NCBI RefSeq assembly: GCF_008642295.1
Contig: NZ_CP029190.1
Location: 4,075,501-4,139,500, forward strand
Direction: 5' to 3'
DNA: 64,000 nt
DNA from: Streptomyces venezuelae
Lineage (GTDB): Bacteria; Actinomycetota; Actinomycetes; Streptomycetales; Streptomycetaceae
Shown here: piece by piece, positions 1-8,918 of the stretch
Layout: every line of letters starts with the position of its first letter
Numbering within the stretch: the stretch's first letter is position 1
The notes under the pieces: model-generated
The model's input: only the letters and a program-made list of their open reading frames with translations
Databases searched by the model: none
What the model was told of the DNA's origin: nothing
Position numbers and translations under genes: made by a program

Positions 1-1083
1 ACCCGACTGGTACGGCCCGGCCCGGAGGTCAGCCGGGACGAGGCCCGGGCCGTGGTGGCGGAACTGCGCGAATACGCCAGGACCTCGGAACGGCATGTCC
101 GCGAGTTCACCCGGATGATCCCCGAGGGCGCGGCCGTGGAGGACACCCCCGTCCTGGTCGTCGACCGGGCCGGCTGGGTCCGGGCCAACGTCGCCGGCTT
201 CCGGGAACTCCTCGGACCGCTGCTCGGCCGGATCCAGGACCGGCGCGGCGCGGCCCCCGGCGGTGCCGTCCTCGGCGCGGTCGGCGGCAAGGTCACCGGC
301 GTCGAGCTGGGCATGCTGCTCAGCTTCCTGGCCTCCCGGGTGCTCGGCCAGTACGAGACCTTCGCCCCGGTCACTCGCGAGCTCCCCGGCTCCGCGGCCG
401 GCGGCGGCCGGCTCCTGCTGGTCGCCCCCAACATCGTGCACGTGGAACGCGAGCTCGGCGTCGTCCCGCAGGACTTCCGGATGTGGGTCTGCCTGCACGA
501 GGAGACGCACCGTACCCAGTTCACCGCCGTTCCGTGGCTCCGCGACCACCTGCAGGGCGAAATCCAGTCGTTCCTCGGCGCCACCGAGATGGACCCGATG
601 AACCTGCTCGAACGGCTCCGCGAGGCGGCCCAGTCGCTGGCCGGCGCCCGCCCCGAGGGCGAGCGTGGCGAGGAGGGCCGCTCCCTGGTCGAACTCGTCC
701 AGACCCCGGAGCAGCGCGAGGTGCTCGGCCGGCTCACCGCCGTGATGTCCCTGCTGGAGGGGCACGCCGACTACGTCATGGACGGGGTCGGACCCGAGGT
801 GGTCCCCTCGGTGGCCGAGATCCGCGAGAAGTTCCAGCAGCGCCGGGCCAGCGGCGCCGGCCGCCTCGACGCCGCCCTGCGCAAGCTGCTCGGCCTGGAC
901 GCCAAGCTCCGCCAGTACCGGGACGGCGAGCGGTTCGTACGTGCCGTGGTCGACCAGGTCGGCATGGACGGGTTCAACCGGGTCTGGACCTCCCCGAACA
1001 CCCTCCCCACCAAAGCGGAGATCGCCCGGCCCGCGGACTGGATCGCCCGTGTACACCGCAAGGGGACGGGAGAACAGGCGTAA
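1..1083 (+). CDS. Zinc-dependent metalloprotease, F420-biosynthesis-associated type (5' end outside window)
   Basis: The reading frame is open from base 1, so the true start lies upstream; the first GTG inside the window is at 52. A zinc-protease signature HEETH is read at 496-510, inside a conserved stretch [11 protein letters not shown]. The overall sequence matches the actinobacterial family annotated as zinc-dependent metalloprotease or coenzyme-F420-biosynthesis-associated protein (DUF2342). No signal peptide is visible in the part present. It lies just upstream of tilS on the same strand. In streptomycetes this gene commonly sits next to a D-Ala-D-Ala carboxypeptidase gene, which would be outside the window. 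The catalytic motif is seen directly; the substrate is unknown, and the F420 link is a family label only. Confidence 0.85.
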   Translation, partial: TRLVRPGPEVSRDEARAVVAELREYARTSERHVREFTRMIPEGAAVEDTPVLVVDRAGWVRANVAGFRELLGPLLGRIQDRRGAAPGGAVLGAVGGKVTGVELGMLLSFLASRVLGQYETFAPVTRELPGSAAGGGRLLLVAPNIVHVERELGVVPQDFRMWVCLHEETHRTQFTAVPWLRDHLQGEIQSFLGATEMDPMNLLERLREAAQSLAGARPEGERGEEGRSLVELVQTPEQREVLGRLTAVMSLLEGHADYVMDGVGPEVVPSVAEIREKFQQRRASGAGRLDAALRKLLGLDAKLRQYRDGERFVRAVVDQVGMDGFNRVWTSPNTLPTKAEIARPADWIARVHRKGTGEQA

Positions 1084-1085
1084 AC

Positions 1086-1193
1086 ATGTCCCACCGGGGG
1101 AAGCAGCATCACCCGTCCGAGGGACCGTGGGCCGTAGAAGCGCGTGCGATGCTCGGGGAACGGCTCGGTTCTGTCACCATCAACGCACTCTGA
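1086..1193 (+). CDS. Possible 35-aa small ORF after the metalloprotease
   Basis: An ATG lies two bases after the metalloprotease stop and opens a 35-codon frame ending in TGA at 1191-1193. It has no strong ribosome-binding site of its own and could only be translated by coupling to the upstream gene. Its composition (His- and Arg-rich start) gives no function. It fills most of the 187-bp gap before tilS. It may simply be chance coding in a GC-rich spacer. Confidence 0.2.
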   Translation: MSHRGKQHHPSEGPWAVEARAMLGERLGSVTINAL

Positions 1194-1270
1194 GTGACAT
1201 CTCGATCCCGGTCACCACGCCTGAAGAGCATTCCGGCTCGGCATCCGAACTCCACCGAAGGGCACCGGAC

Positions 1271-2305
1271 ATGGGTCCCCATCCTGCGGTCGCGGCGATA
1301 CGCCTGGCGGTCCGCCGCGTACTCCACGACGTCCTCACCGACCTCACCCCCCGGCCGGACGGCCGGCCGCCGCTCGTCCTCGTCGCCTGCTCCGGCGGCG
1401 CCGACTCCATGGCGCTCGCCTCCGCCCTCGCCTTCGAGGCGCCCAAACTCGGCGTCCGGGCCGGCGGAGTCACCGTCGACCACGGTCTGCAGCCCGGCTC
1501 CGACCTGCGCGCCGCCGAGGTGGTCACCCGTATGACCGCGCTCCGCCTGGACCCGGTGGAGTCCGTCGCCGTGCGCGTCGGCCGCGAGGGCGGCCCCGAA
1601 GCCGCCGCCCGCGATGCCCGGTACGCCGCCCTCGACTCCGCCGCCGAACGGCTCGGGGCCGCCGCCGTGCTGCTCGGGCACACCCGCGACGACCAGGCCG
1701 AAACCGTCCTGCTGGGCCTCGCCCGGGGCTCCGGCATCCGGTCCCTGTCCGGTATGCCCGAGGTCTCCACAGGACCGGGCGGACCCGGCGGACCCGCCCG
1801 CGGCGCCCGCTACCGCCGCCCCTTCCTCCGGATCGACCGCCAGACCGCCCGCAAGGCCTGCATGGTCCAGTCCCTGCCCGTCTGGGACGACCCGCACAAC
1901 ATCGACCCGGCGTACACCCGCTCCCGGCTCCGCCACGAGGGACTGCCCGCCCTCGAGAAGGCCCTCGGCAAGGGAGTGGTCGAGGCCCTCGCCCGGACCG
2001 CCCAGCTCTCCCGGGACGACGCCGACGCCCTCGACGCCTGGGCCGCCGAGGCGGAGGGGTCCGTACGCGACGAATTCGGCCGGCTGGAGTGCGCGAAGCT
2101 GTACGCCCTGCCGCCCGCCGTCCGCCGCCGGGTGCTGCGCCGGGCCGTGGTCGCGGCCGGGTCCCCGGCGGGCTCGCTCTTCGCCCGCCACATCGAGGAA
2201 GTCGACCGGCTCATCACCGGCTGGCGCGGCCAGGGCGCCATCAACCTGCCCGGCCGGGTGGAGGCCCAGCGCCAGGGTGGCAGACTTGTCATCCGGCAGG
2301 GCTGA
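1271..2305 (+). CDS. tilS: tRNA(Ile)-lysidine synthase TilS
   Basis: Ligates lysine to cytidine-34 of the tRNA(Ile) CAU anticodon, using ATP, so that the tRNA reads AUA instead of AUG. The N-type ATP-pyrophosphatase P-loop SGGADS is near residue 40 ([13 protein letters not shown]), followed by VDHGLQPGS and the [13 protein letters not shown] block, all typical of TilS. At 344 residues it is the short actinobacterial form. The ATG at 1271 is chosen because GAAGGG sits about nine bases upstream and it precedes the conserved N-terminal helix; the frame is open far upstream but not conserved there. hpt follows 25 bases later on the same strand, the usual tilS-hpt-ftsH order. Confidence 0.93.
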   Translation: MGPHPAVAAIRLAVRRVLHDVLTDLTPRPDGRPPLVLVACSGGADSMALASALAFEAPKLGVRAGGVTVDHGLQPGSDLRAAEVVTRMTALRLDPVESVAVRVGREGGPEAAARDARYAALDSAAERLGAAAVLLGHTRDDQAETVLLGLARGSGIRSLSGMPEVSTGPGGPGGPARGARYRRPFLRIDRQTARKACMVQSLPVWDDPHNIDPAYTRSRLRHEGLPALEKALGKGVVEALARTAQLSRDDADALDAWAAEAEGSVRDEFGRLECAKLYALPPAVRRRVLRRAVVAAGSPAGSLFARHIEEVDRLITGWRGQGAINLPGRVEAQRQGGRLVIRQG

Positions 2306-2330
2306 TGGCACAACGAAAGTGATGTAGCGG

Positions 2331-2885
2331 GTGGACGAGAAGGACATGGGTGCCGACCTCAAGTCGGTGCTCATCACCAAGGAAGAGATCGACGCGAAGC
2401 TGGCCGAGCTGGCCGCGAAGATCGACGCGGAGTACGCGGGCAAGGACCTGCTCATCGTCGGCGTCCTCAAGGGCGCGGTGATGGTGATGGCGGACCTGGC
2501 ACGCGCCTTGTCCACCCCGCTCACCATGGACTGGATGGCGGTGTCCTCCTACGGCGCCGGGACCCAGTCCTCCGGTGTGGTCCGGATCCTCAAGGACCTG
2601 GACACCGACATCAAGGGCAGGCACGTCCTGATCGTCGAGGACATCATCGACTCGGGTCTGACGCTTTCCTGGCTGCTGTCGAACCTGGGTTCGCGCGAGC
2701 CGGCCTCCCTCGAGGTCGTCACGCTGCTGCGCAAGCCCGAGGCCGCGAAGGTCGCGATCGACGTCAAGTGGATCGGCTTCGACATTCCGAACGAGTTCGT
2801 CGTCGGCTACGGCCTCGACTACGCGGAGAAGTACCGCAACCTGCCCTTCGTGGGCACCCTCGCCCCGCACGTCTACGGAGGCTGA
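2331..2885 (+). CDS. hpt: Hypoxanthine phosphoribosyltransferase
   Basis: Salvages hypoxanthine and guanine to IMP and GMP using PRPP. The PRPP-binding motif [11 protein letters not shown] is seen near residues 100-110, and the purine-binding block [20 protein letters not shown] near the C-terminus is highly conserved in HPRT. The frame starts with GTG at 2331, but an internal ATG at 2346 has a better-spaced GAGAAGG upstream, so the protein may be 184 or 179 residues. It lies in the tilS-hpt-ftsH cluster; a GC-rich hairpin follows its stop, so ftsH may have its own promoter. Confidence 0.93.
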   Translation: MDEKDMGADLKSVLITKEEIDAKLAELAAKIDAEYAGKDLLIVGVLKGAVMVMADLARALSTPLTMDWMAVSSYGAGTQSSGVVRILKDLDTDIKGRHVLIVEDIIDSGLTLSWLLSNLGSREPASLEVVTLLRKPEAAKVAIDVKWIGFDIPNEFVVGYGLDYAEKYRNLPFVGTLAPHVYGG

Positions 2886-2893
2886 ACCCGCGC

Positions 2894-2919
2894 GCGGCCC
2901 CGGGGAACCCTGGGGCCGC
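2894..2919 (+). terminator. Hairpin after hpt
   Basis: Eight-base arms GCGGCCCC (2894-2901) and GGGGCCGC (2912-2919) enclose a 10-base loop that can itself pair partly. There is no T-run, as is common for Streptomyces terminators. It lies nine bases after the hpt stop and about 150 bases before ftsH, consistent with partial termination. Confidence 0.5.
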
Positions 2920-3067
2920 TCCCGCCGTTGGAGGGTCGAAGGCGGGTCTGTCAGCCGTACCAGGGGCAGCGGGTGACAATACAGGGGTACATTCCGAAGA
3001 ACAGTCTTTACTCACAGCAGCATTTACCTACGGGCAGGAGGGACGGGGCGATCACCGCCCCGTATGG

Positions 3068-5095
3068 ATGGACGTGAAGCGATACTTCCGTGGGCCGGTC
3101 ATGTGGATCGTGCTGGCCGTCCTCGCCGTGGTCGTGTTGATGAACGTCGTCGGCTCCGGCGGCGGCTATAAGTCAGTGGAGACCAGCGAGGTCGTCCAGG
3201 CGATCAACCAGAACCAGGTGCAGACGGCAAAGCTCACCACTGGTGACAGCCAGATGATCAAGATCGAGCTGAAGGACGGCCAGCAGCTCGGCGACAACAA
3301 GGGCAGCAAGTTCCAGGCCAACTACATCGGCGACCAGGGTGTGCAGCTGGCGACGATCCTGGACACCAAGGTCAAGGACCAGCAGCTCCCCGACGGGTAC
3401 ACCGTCTCCCCGGACAAGACCAGCCCGTTCCTGAGCGTGCTGCTCTCGCTCCTGCCCTTCGTCCTCATCGTCGTGGTCTTCCTGTTCCTGATGAACCAGA
3501 TGCAGGGCGGCGGCTCCCGGGTGATGAACTTCGGGAAGTCCAAGGCCAAGCTGATCACCAAGGACACCCCGAAGACGACCTTCGCCGACGTGGCGGGCTC
3601 GGACGAGGCGGTCGAGGAACTCCACGAGATCAAGGAGTTCCTGCAGGAGCCGGCGAAGTTCCAGGCCGTCGGCGCCAAGATCCCCAAGGGCGTGCTGCTG
3701 TACGGCCCGCCCGGCACCGGCAAGACGCTCCTCGCGCGTGCCGTCGCGGGCGAGGCCGGTGTCCCCTTCTACTCGATCTCCGGCTCCGACTTCGTCGAGA
3801 TGTTCGTCGGTGTCGGTGCCTCCCGGGTCCGGGACCTCTTCGAGCAGGCCAAGGCGAACGCCCCGGCCATCGTCTTCGTCGACGAGATCGACGCCGTCGG
3901 CCGGCACCGCGGTGCGGGTCTCGGCGGCGGCCACGACGAGCGCGAGCAGACCCTCAACCAGCTGCTCGTCGAGATGGACGGCTTCGACGTGAAGGGCGGC
4001 GTCATCCTGATCGCCGCCACCAACCGGCCGGACATCCTCGACCCGGCGCTGCTGCGCCCGGGCCGCTTCGACCGGCAGATCGCCGTCGACCGCCCGGACA
4101 TGCAGGGCCGTCTGGAGATCCTCAAGGTCCACCAGAAGGGCAAGCCGGTCGCTCCGGACGTCGACCTCTCGGCCGTCGCCCGCCGCACCCCCGGCTTCAC
4201 CGGTGCCGATCTCTCCAACGTCCTCAACGAGGCCGCGCTGCTCACGGCCCGCTCGGACAAGAAGCTGATCGACAACCACATGCTGGACGAGGCGATCGAC
4301 CGCGTCGTGGCCGGCCCGCAGAAGCGGACCCGGATCATGTCGGACCGGGAAAAGAAGATCACCGCGTACCACGAGGGCGGTCACGCCCTGGTCGCGGCGG
4401 CCTCCCCGAACTCCGACCCGGTGCACAAGATCACCATCCTGTCCCGCGGCCGGGCCCTGGGCTACACGATGGTCCTGCCGGACGAGGACAAGTACTCGAC
4501 CACGCGCAACGAGATGCTCGACCAGCTGGCCTACATGCTGGGCGGGCGCGCGGCCGAGGAGCTGGTCTTCCACGACCCGACCACGGGCGCCGCGAACGAC
4601 ATCGAGAAGGCCACGGCCACCGCTCGCGCGATGGTCACGCAGTACGGCATGACCGAGCGGCTGGGCGCGATCAAGTTCGGCGGCGACAACACCGAGCCGT
4701 TCCTGGGCCGCGAGATGTCGCACCCGCGGGACTACTCGGAAGAGGTCGCGGCGCTGGTCGACGAAGAGGTCAAGAAGCTCATCGAGACCGCGCACAACGA
4801 GGCCTGGGAGATCCTGGTCGAGAACCGGGACGTCCTGGACAACCTGGTCCTCGCGCTGCTGGAGAAGGAGACGCTGGGCAAGGAGGAGATCGCCGAGATC
4901 TTCTCGACCATCGTCAAGCGCCCGGCCCGCCCCGCGTGGACCGGTTCCGCCCGCCGCACCCCGTCGACCCGCCCGCCGGTGCTCTCTCCCAAGGAGCTCC
5001 AGCTGACGAACTCGGCGAACGGCGCCACTGCCGTGGCTCCGGTTGCGACGGAGAAGGGCATCGAGGTGGCCCCGGAGGACCGCCCCGAGGTCTGA
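3068..5095 (+). CDS. ftsH: ATP-dependent zinc metalloprotease FtsH
   Basis: Membrane-bound AAA+ protease that degrades misfolded membrane proteins and unstable regulators. From the ATG at 3068 the protein has 675 residues: a membrane helix at about 10-30, an extracytoplasmic FtsH-ext region, a second helix at about 115-140, then the AAA module with Walker A GPPGTGKT (213-220), Walker B IVFVDEID, the arginine-finger region RPGRFDRQI, and the zinc site HEGGH (435-439). The C-terminal tail is Pro/Thr-rich and poorly conserved. The frame is open about 300 bases further upstream, but [10 protein letters not shown] is the conserved family start; GGAGGGA lies about 25 bases before it, which is unusually distant. 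Confidence 0.96.
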   Translation: MDVKRYFRGPVMWIVLAVLAVVVLMNVVGSGGGYKSVETSEVVQAINQNQVQTAKLTTGDSQMIKIELKDGQQLGDNKGSKFQANYIGDQGVQLATILDTKVKDQQLPDGYTVSPDKTSPFLSVLLSLLPFVLIVVVFLFLMNQMQGGGSRVMNFGKSKAKLITKDTPKTTFADVAGSDEAVEELHEIKEFLQEPAKFQAVGAKIPKGVLLYGPPGTGKTLLARAVAGEAGVPFYSISGSDFVEMFVGVGASRVRDLFEQAKANAPAIVFVDEIDAVGRHRGAGLGGGHDEREQTLNQLLVEMDGFDVKGGVILIAATNRPDILDPALLRPGRFDRQIAVDRPDMQGRLEILKVHQKGKPVAPDVDLSAVARRTPGFTGADLSNVLNEAALLTARSDKKLIDNHMLDEAIDRVVAGPQKRTRIMSDREKKITAYHEGGHALVAAASPNSDPVHKITILSRGRALGYTMVLPDEDKYSTTRNEMLDQLAYMLGGRAAEELVFHDPTTGAANDIEKATATARAMVTQYGMTERLGAIKFGGDNTEPFLGREMSHPRDYSEEVAALVDEEVKKLIETAHNEAWEILVENRDVLDNLVLALLEKETLGKEEIAEIFSTIVKRPARPAWTGSARRTPSTRPPVLSPKELQLTNSANGATAVAPVATEKGIEVAPEDRPEV

Positions 5096-5130
5096 CACAG
5101 TCGGGACCGGCCGACCGGCCCGGAATGACT

Positions 5131-5166
5131 GCCGCACCCCCCAGGTTCTAGCCTGGGGGGTGCGGC
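5131..5166 (+). terminator. Strong hairpin terminator after ftsH
   Basis: A perfect 15-bp stem is formed by 5131-5145 and 5152-5166 with the 6-base loop TTCTAG, followed by ACTTT. It begins 36 bases after the ftsH stop and ends 47 bases before folE. The stability suggests that folE is transcribed mainly from its own promoter. Confidence 0.8.
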
Positions 5167-5212
5167 ACTTTCGTGGGCCGGCGGATATTCGTACAGGAAC
5201 GAGGCACAGCAG

Positions 5213-5818
5213 ATGACCGACCCAGTGACCCTGGACGGCGAGGGTACGATCGGCGAGTTCGACGAGAAGCGCGCCGAAGCCGCAATCCGCGAACTCCTCA
5301 TCGCGGTCGGCGAGGACCCGGACCGCGAGGGCCTTCTGGAGACTCCGGCACGGGTGGCACGGGCGTACCGGGAGATATTCGCGGGCCTGTGGCAGAAGCC
5401 CGAAGAGGTCCTGACCACGACGTTCGACCTGGGTCACGACGAGATGGTCCTGGTGAAGGACATTGAAGTCATGAGTTCCTGCGAACACCACCTGGTGCCC
5501 TTCCACGGCGTGGCGCACGTCGGCTACATCCCGTCCACGGACGGCAAGATCACCGGTCTGTCGAAGCTGGCCCGGCTGGTCGACGTCTATGCCCGCCGCC
5601 CGCAGGTGCAGGAGCGCCTCACCACGCAGATCGCGGACTCCCTGATGGAGATCCTGGAGCCGCGCGGGGTCATCGTGGTCGTGGAGTGCGAGCACATGTG
5701 CATGACCATGCGCGGGGTCCGCAAGCCGGGCGCGAAGACCATCACCTCGGCCGTGCGCGGCCAGCTGCGCGATGTCGCGACCCGCAACGAGGCGATGTCC
5801 CTGATCATGGCCCGCTGA
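5213..5818 (+). CDS. folE: GTP cyclohydrolase I
   Basis: Converts GTP to 7,8-dihydroneopterin triphosphate, the first step of folate synthesis. The 201-residue protein has the zinc-binding signature [10 protein letters not shown] and the later [10 protein letters not shown] block with the second zinc cysteine, plus [10 protein letters not shown] and the C-terminal TRNEAM region. ATG at 5213 is the first conserved start; an AGGAACGAGG stretch lies upstream. The other folate genes (folP, folB, folK) lie immediately beyond on the opposite strand, so the pathway genes are clustered but convergent here. Confidence 0.96.
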   Translation: MTDPVTLDGEGTIGEFDEKRAEAAIRELLIAVGEDPDREGLLETPARVARAYREIFAGLWQKPEEVLTTTFDLGHDEMVLVKDIEVMSSCEHHLVPFHGVAHVGYIPSTDGKITGLSKLARLVDVYARRPQVQERLTTQIADSLMEILEPRGVIVVVECEHMCMTMRGVRKPGAKTITSAVRGQLRDVATRNEAMSLIMAR

Positions 5819-5828
5819 CGCCCGGCCG

Positions 5829-5850
5829 CCCTGCCCGGCTCCGGGCAGGG
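5829..5850. terminator. Bidirectional terminator between folE and the DUF3180 gene
   Basis: A perfect inverted repeat, CCCTGCCCGG (5829-5838) and CCGGGCAGGG (5841-5850), with a two-base centre. It lies between the folE stop and the stop of the minus-strand folate operon, 42 bases apart, so it can serve both strands. Confidence 0.75.
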
Positions 5851-5860
5851 CCGGTGTGGC

Positions 5861-6349
5861 TCAGGCGTGGGCCGGGGCCTTGCCCGGGTCGTCTTCTTCC
5901 GGGAGTTTGCAGACGCGTTCCAGGAACAGGGCCGCCGCGATGACCGCTGCGCCCGCCAGGACCGCGAAGCCGGCATAGACGGCCTGGTCGCGGCGGGCCG
6001 GGACCTGGGTGAGGTCCGCGAGGAACAGGAACACGCCGACGCCGCCGTACATGCCGGCCACCAGCGCCGCGACCAGCGCGCTGGCCTGGCCGAAGACCAC
6101 CGCACGGGCCGCCATCAGGGGCTCGACCCCCTTGGCGCCCGGGCGGCGCTCCCGCTGGGCCTTCAGGCGGGCGCGCAGGGACAGGGCGGTGGCCAGCAGG
6201 ACCACCGCGATGACGGCCAGCACGATGGGTGCGGCCAGCGGGACGCCCGGCAGGGTGCCGTACGTGTTCCACAGCCGGGCGCCGGCCCAGGACAGGATTC
6301 CGGCGACCACGAAGATCCCGGCGAGGACCCCCAGCCGAAGTTGCTTCAT
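5861..6349 (-). CDS. DUF3180 membrane protein
   Basis: A 162-residue protein with four predicted membrane helices (about 5-22, 38-58, 85-105 and 122-143) and an acidic C-terminal tail. It matches the actinobacterial DUF3180 family, which is regularly found directly after folK; the family function is unknown. It is the last gene of the minus-strand folate cluster, starting 59 bases after folK. The context suggests co-transcription with folate genes, but nothing in the sequence shows a catalytic role. Confidence 0.85.
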   Translation of the reverse strand: MKQLRLGVLAGIFVVAGILSWAGARLWNTYGTLPGVPLAAPIVLAVIAVVLLATALSLRARLKAQRERRPGAKGVEPLMAARAVVFGQASALVAALVAGMYGGVGVFLFLADLTQVPARRDQAVYAGFAVLAGAAVIAAALFLERVCKLPEEDDPGKAPAHA

Positions 6350-6408
6350 GTGCCCGTTCCCCGTTCTCGTCCGATACCGCGATCTCGCGGGTTCAGGCTA
6401 ACGAACGC

Positions 6409-7008
6409 CTACTCGGGGAGGTGGAGTTCCAGGTCCGGGCGCGCGGTGATGCCGGTACGGTCCAGGCCGGCCAGCAGGGCCGCGACCGGGCCGAGGCCCG
6501 GGAGCTGGGCTTCCGGGTCGATGTCGTGCCAGGGGGCCAGCACGAAGGCGCGCTGGTGGGCGCGCGGGTGCGGGAGGGTGAGCACCGGGTCGTCCGAGAC
6601 CACGTCCGCGTACGTGATGATGTCGACGTCGAGGGTGCGGGCGCCCCAGCGCTCCTCGCGGACCCGGTGGAAGGCTTCCTCGATGGCGTGTCCGCGCTCC
6701 AGCAGGGAGGACGGAGGCAGGGTGGTCTTCAGGGCCACCACGGCGTTGAAGTACGAGGGCTGGGAGCCGGGTTCCACGCCCCAGGGCTCGGTTTCGTAGA
6801 CGGGGGAGACCGCCTTGACGCGCAGGCCCGGGGTGTCGCCGAGGGCGTCCACGGCCCCCTGGAGGGTCTCCAGGCGGTTGCCGAGGTTCGCGCCGAGGGC
6901 GATCACGGCCCACTTGGGGTTGGACAGGGTCACGTCGGCTGCGTCGACCGTCTCGACGACGGAGGCGGGGACGGGCTGCACCGTGGGGTCGCTCTGGGTC
7001 TGGTTCAT
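6409..7008 (-). CDS. folK: 2-amino-4-hydroxy-6-hydroxymethyldihydropteridine pyrophosphokinase
   Basis: Transfers pyrophosphate from ATP to 6-hydroxymethyl-dihydropterin before condensation with p-aminobenzoate. The HPPK motifs are clear: GANLGNRLETL near residue 40, PVYETEPWG, and RWGARTLDVDII containing the metal-binding aspartates. The frame extends upstream, but the ATG at 7008 overlaps the folB stop as ATGA, which points to translational coupling. About 30 residues precede the HPPK core, a little longer than the Escherichia enzyme. Length 199 residues. Confidence 0.94.
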   Translation of the reverse strand: MNQTQSDPTVQPVPASVVETVDAADVTLSNPKWAVIALGANLGNRLETLQGAVDALGDTPGLRVKAVSPVYETEPWGVEPGSQPSYFNAVVALKTTLPPSSLLERGHAIEEAFHRVREERWGARTLDVDIITYADVVSDDPVLTLPHPRAHQRAFVLAPWHDIDPEAQLPGLGPVAALLAGLDRTGITARPDLELHLPE

Positions 7009-7364
7009 GCGCGGCTCCGGGTGATCGTGATGGTCACATCGTCGAAGGGGACGGTGATCGGTGCGTCCGGCTTGTGGACGACGACCTCGACCTGCGCCAC
7101 CGCTTCGTGTTTCAGGCACTGCTGGGCGATCCGCTCGGCGAGCGTCTCGATCAGGTCGACCGGCTCGCCCTGGACCACGTCCACGACCTCCTCGGCCACC
7201 ACGCCGTAGTGCACGGTCTTCGCCAGGTCGTCGTCGGCCGCCGCGGGGCGGGTGTCGATGTGCAGCACCAGGTCGACGATGAAGGTCTGGCCTTCCTCGC
7301 GCTCCCGGGGGAAGACGCCATGGTGCCCGCGGGCCTTGAGGCCGCGCAGCGCGACACGATCCAC
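7005..7364 (-). CDS. folB: Dihydroneopterin aldolase
   Basis: Cleaves dihydroneopterin to 6-hydroxymethyl-dihydropterin and glycolaldehyde. The 119-residue protein contains the family blocks GHHGVFPREREEGQTF near the N-terminus, VHYG, the LIETLAERIA helix and the VVVHKPDAPI strand. The GTG at 7364 (VDRVALRGL) is chosen because AGGAG lies eight bases upstream; an in-frame GTG three codons earlier would place the AGGAG too close. The stop overlaps the folK start by four bases. Confidence 0.94.
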   Translation of the reverse strand: MDRVALRGLKARGHHGVFPREREEGQTFIVDLVLHIDTRPAAADDDLAKTVHYGVVAEEVVDVVQGEPVDLIETLAERIAQQCLKHEAVAQVEVVVHKPDAPITVPFDDVTITITRSRA

Positions 7365-7467
7365 GCGAATCACTCCTGTTTCGTAGGTTTCTTTCCTACG
7401 CCGAGTGCGGTCGGCGTCGTCTGCCGTCGAATTTACCTGCGATAAACAGCAAAGAGTGCGATCGGGG

Positions 7468-7911
7468 TCACGCCGCCTCCTCGTCCTCCTCCTCTTCGTC
7501 CTCGGTGAGGACCGGAGAACCGTGGTGGGACCAGAGCCGCCACCCCTCGGATGTGCGTCGGAACACATTTGTGGCGACGACCAGCTGGCCGACGAGCGGG
7601 CCGAGGTCCTGGCCCTCCTCGGCGGGGCCGCCGCTGAGGATGTTCTCGGTGCAGGTGACGACGGCGGTGTCGCCGATGACGGCGACCTTGGTGTCGGTGA
7701 GGAAGAACTGGATGTAGTCCGTGTGGGACATGATCAGGGCGTAGGAGCGGAGCACCTCGCCGCGGCCGGTGAGGACCGGCCAGCCGGGGTGCACGCAGGA
7801 GATCTCGTCGTCGAGCCAGAGCCCCGACAGGGCGTCGAAGTCTCCCCGCTCCATGGCCTCGTAGAAGGCCGTGTTGACCTCTTCGACCGCCTCGATGTCG
7901 GTTCTGCTCAC
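7468..7911 (-). CDS. NTF2/SnoaL-like protein in the folate cluster
   Basis: A 147-residue protein with the cone-shaped NTF2-like fold signature: an N-terminal helix pair (EEVNTAFYEAMERGDFDAL), a WLDDEISCVHPGWPVLTGRGEV block typical of the SnoaL_3 type, and an ending W-LWSHHGSPV, followed by a strongly acidic tail of Glu and Asp. Members include enzymes (ketosteroid isomerases, cyclases) and non-catalytic dimers. It lies between folP and folB on the same strand, about 100 bases from folB, so it may share their transcript. No active site can be assigned. Confidence 0.8.
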   Translation of the reverse strand: MSRTDIEAVEEVNTAFYEAMERGDFDALSGLWLDDEISCVHPGWPVLTGRGEVLRSYALIMSHTDYIQFFLTDTKVAVIGDTAVVTCTENILSGGPAEEGQDLGPLVGQLVVATNVFRRTSEGWRLWSHHGSPVLTEDEEEEDEEAA

Positions 7912-7969
7912 CTGTCTCCTCTCGCGCCGGTCCGGATCCGGGACGGATCACATGGACGGATCACACGGA

Positions 7970-8842
7970 TCACATGGCTCCTTCCACGGCGCGCGCGACC
8001 CGAACCGCGTCCGCGGTGGCCCGCACCTCGTGGACCCGGACGGCCCAGGCGCCCTCGTGGGCGGCGATGGCGGAGACGGCGGCGGTGGCGGCGTCCCGTT
8101 CGCGGGCGGGCGGCGGGGTGTTCTGCCCGTTCCCGGCCAGTACGCGGCCCAGGAAGCGCTTGCGGGAGGCGGCGACGAGCAGCGGGAAGCCGAGGGCGCG
8201 CAGCTCGCGGAGGTGGGCGACCAGGGCGAGATCGTGTTCGGCCTGCTTGGCGAAGCCGAGGCCGGGGTCGACGATCACGCGCTCGGGTGCGATCCCGCCG
8301 GCTATGACGGCGTCGATGCGGGCCCGGAGTTCGGCGGTGACCTCGCCGACCACGTCCTCGTAGACGGCGAGGCTGTTCATGCCCTCGCTGAAACCGCGCC
8401 AGTGCATGACCACGAAGGGCACCCGGCACTCGGCGACGGCCGGGATCATGCGGGGGTCGGCGAGGCCGCCGCTGACGTCGTTGACCAGGAGTGCGCCGGC
8501 TGCGACGGCCTGCTCGGCGACCTCGGCCCGCATGGTGTCGACCGAGACGGCGACCCCTTCGGAGACCAGGCCGCGGACGACCGGTACGACCCGGCGGAGT
8601 TCCTCGTCGGCGTCGACCCGGCTGGCGCCGGGCCGGGTGGACTCGCCGCCGACGTCCACCAGGTCGGCGCCCTGGGAGACGAGGTCGAGGCCGCGCTTGA
8701 CGGCCGCCGTGGTGTCGAACCACCGGCCGCCGTCGGAGAAGGAGTCGGGGGTGACGTTGACCACGCCCATGACCGCGCAGCGGTCCCACTCCGGCAGCCC
8801 TTCGATCCGGCCCCTGACGGCGGGCCCGCGCATGCTGTTCAT
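7970..8842 (-). CDS. folP: Dihydropteroate synthase
   Basis: Condenses 6-hydroxymethyl-dihydropterin pyrophosphate with p-aminobenzoate; the sulfonamide target. All DHPS blocks are present: GVVNVTPDSFSDGG near residue 25, GGESTRPG, VSVDTMRAEVAE, NDVSGG, VIVDPGLGFAKQ, and SRKRFLG near the C-terminus. About 290 residues. Two close ATG codons (8842 and 8833) are possible, both with weak ribosome-binding sites; 8842 is used. It heads the minus-strand folate group and follows the aminoacyl-lipid synthase gene, from which it is separated by 76 bases. Confidence 0.95.
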   Translation of the reverse strand: MNSMRGPAVRGRIEGLPEWDRCAVMGVVNVTPDSFSDGGRWFDTTAAVKRGLDLVSQGADLVDVGGESTRPGASRVDADEELRRVVPVVRGLVSEGVAVSVDTMRAEVAEQAVAAGALLVNDVSGGLADPRMIPAVAECRVPFVVMHWRGFSEGMNSLAVYEDVVGEVTAELRARIDAVIAGGIAPERVIVDPGLGFAKQAEHDLALVAHLRELRALGFPLLVAASRKRFLGRVLAGNGQNTPPPARERDAATAAVSAIAAHEGAWAVRVHEVRATADAVRVARAVEGAM

Positions 8843-8918
8843 GTGTTCCAGGGTAGGGCTGCCTGGGGTCTCCGGGCCCGCGGGCACCTGCCCACGGACA
8901 CCGGCCGGCAGGCACCGG

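Noticed and set aside
1109..2527. 472-codon minus-strand open frame opposite tilS and hpt
   Set aside because: It shows no motifs and crosses two well-recognised genes.
3173..5695. 840-codon open frame on the minus strand opposite ftsH and folE
   Set aside because: It spans two well-supported genes on the other strand and an intergenic terminator, has no family motifs, and is Arg/Asp/Gly/Leu/Val-biased as expected for the shadow of a GC-rich gene.
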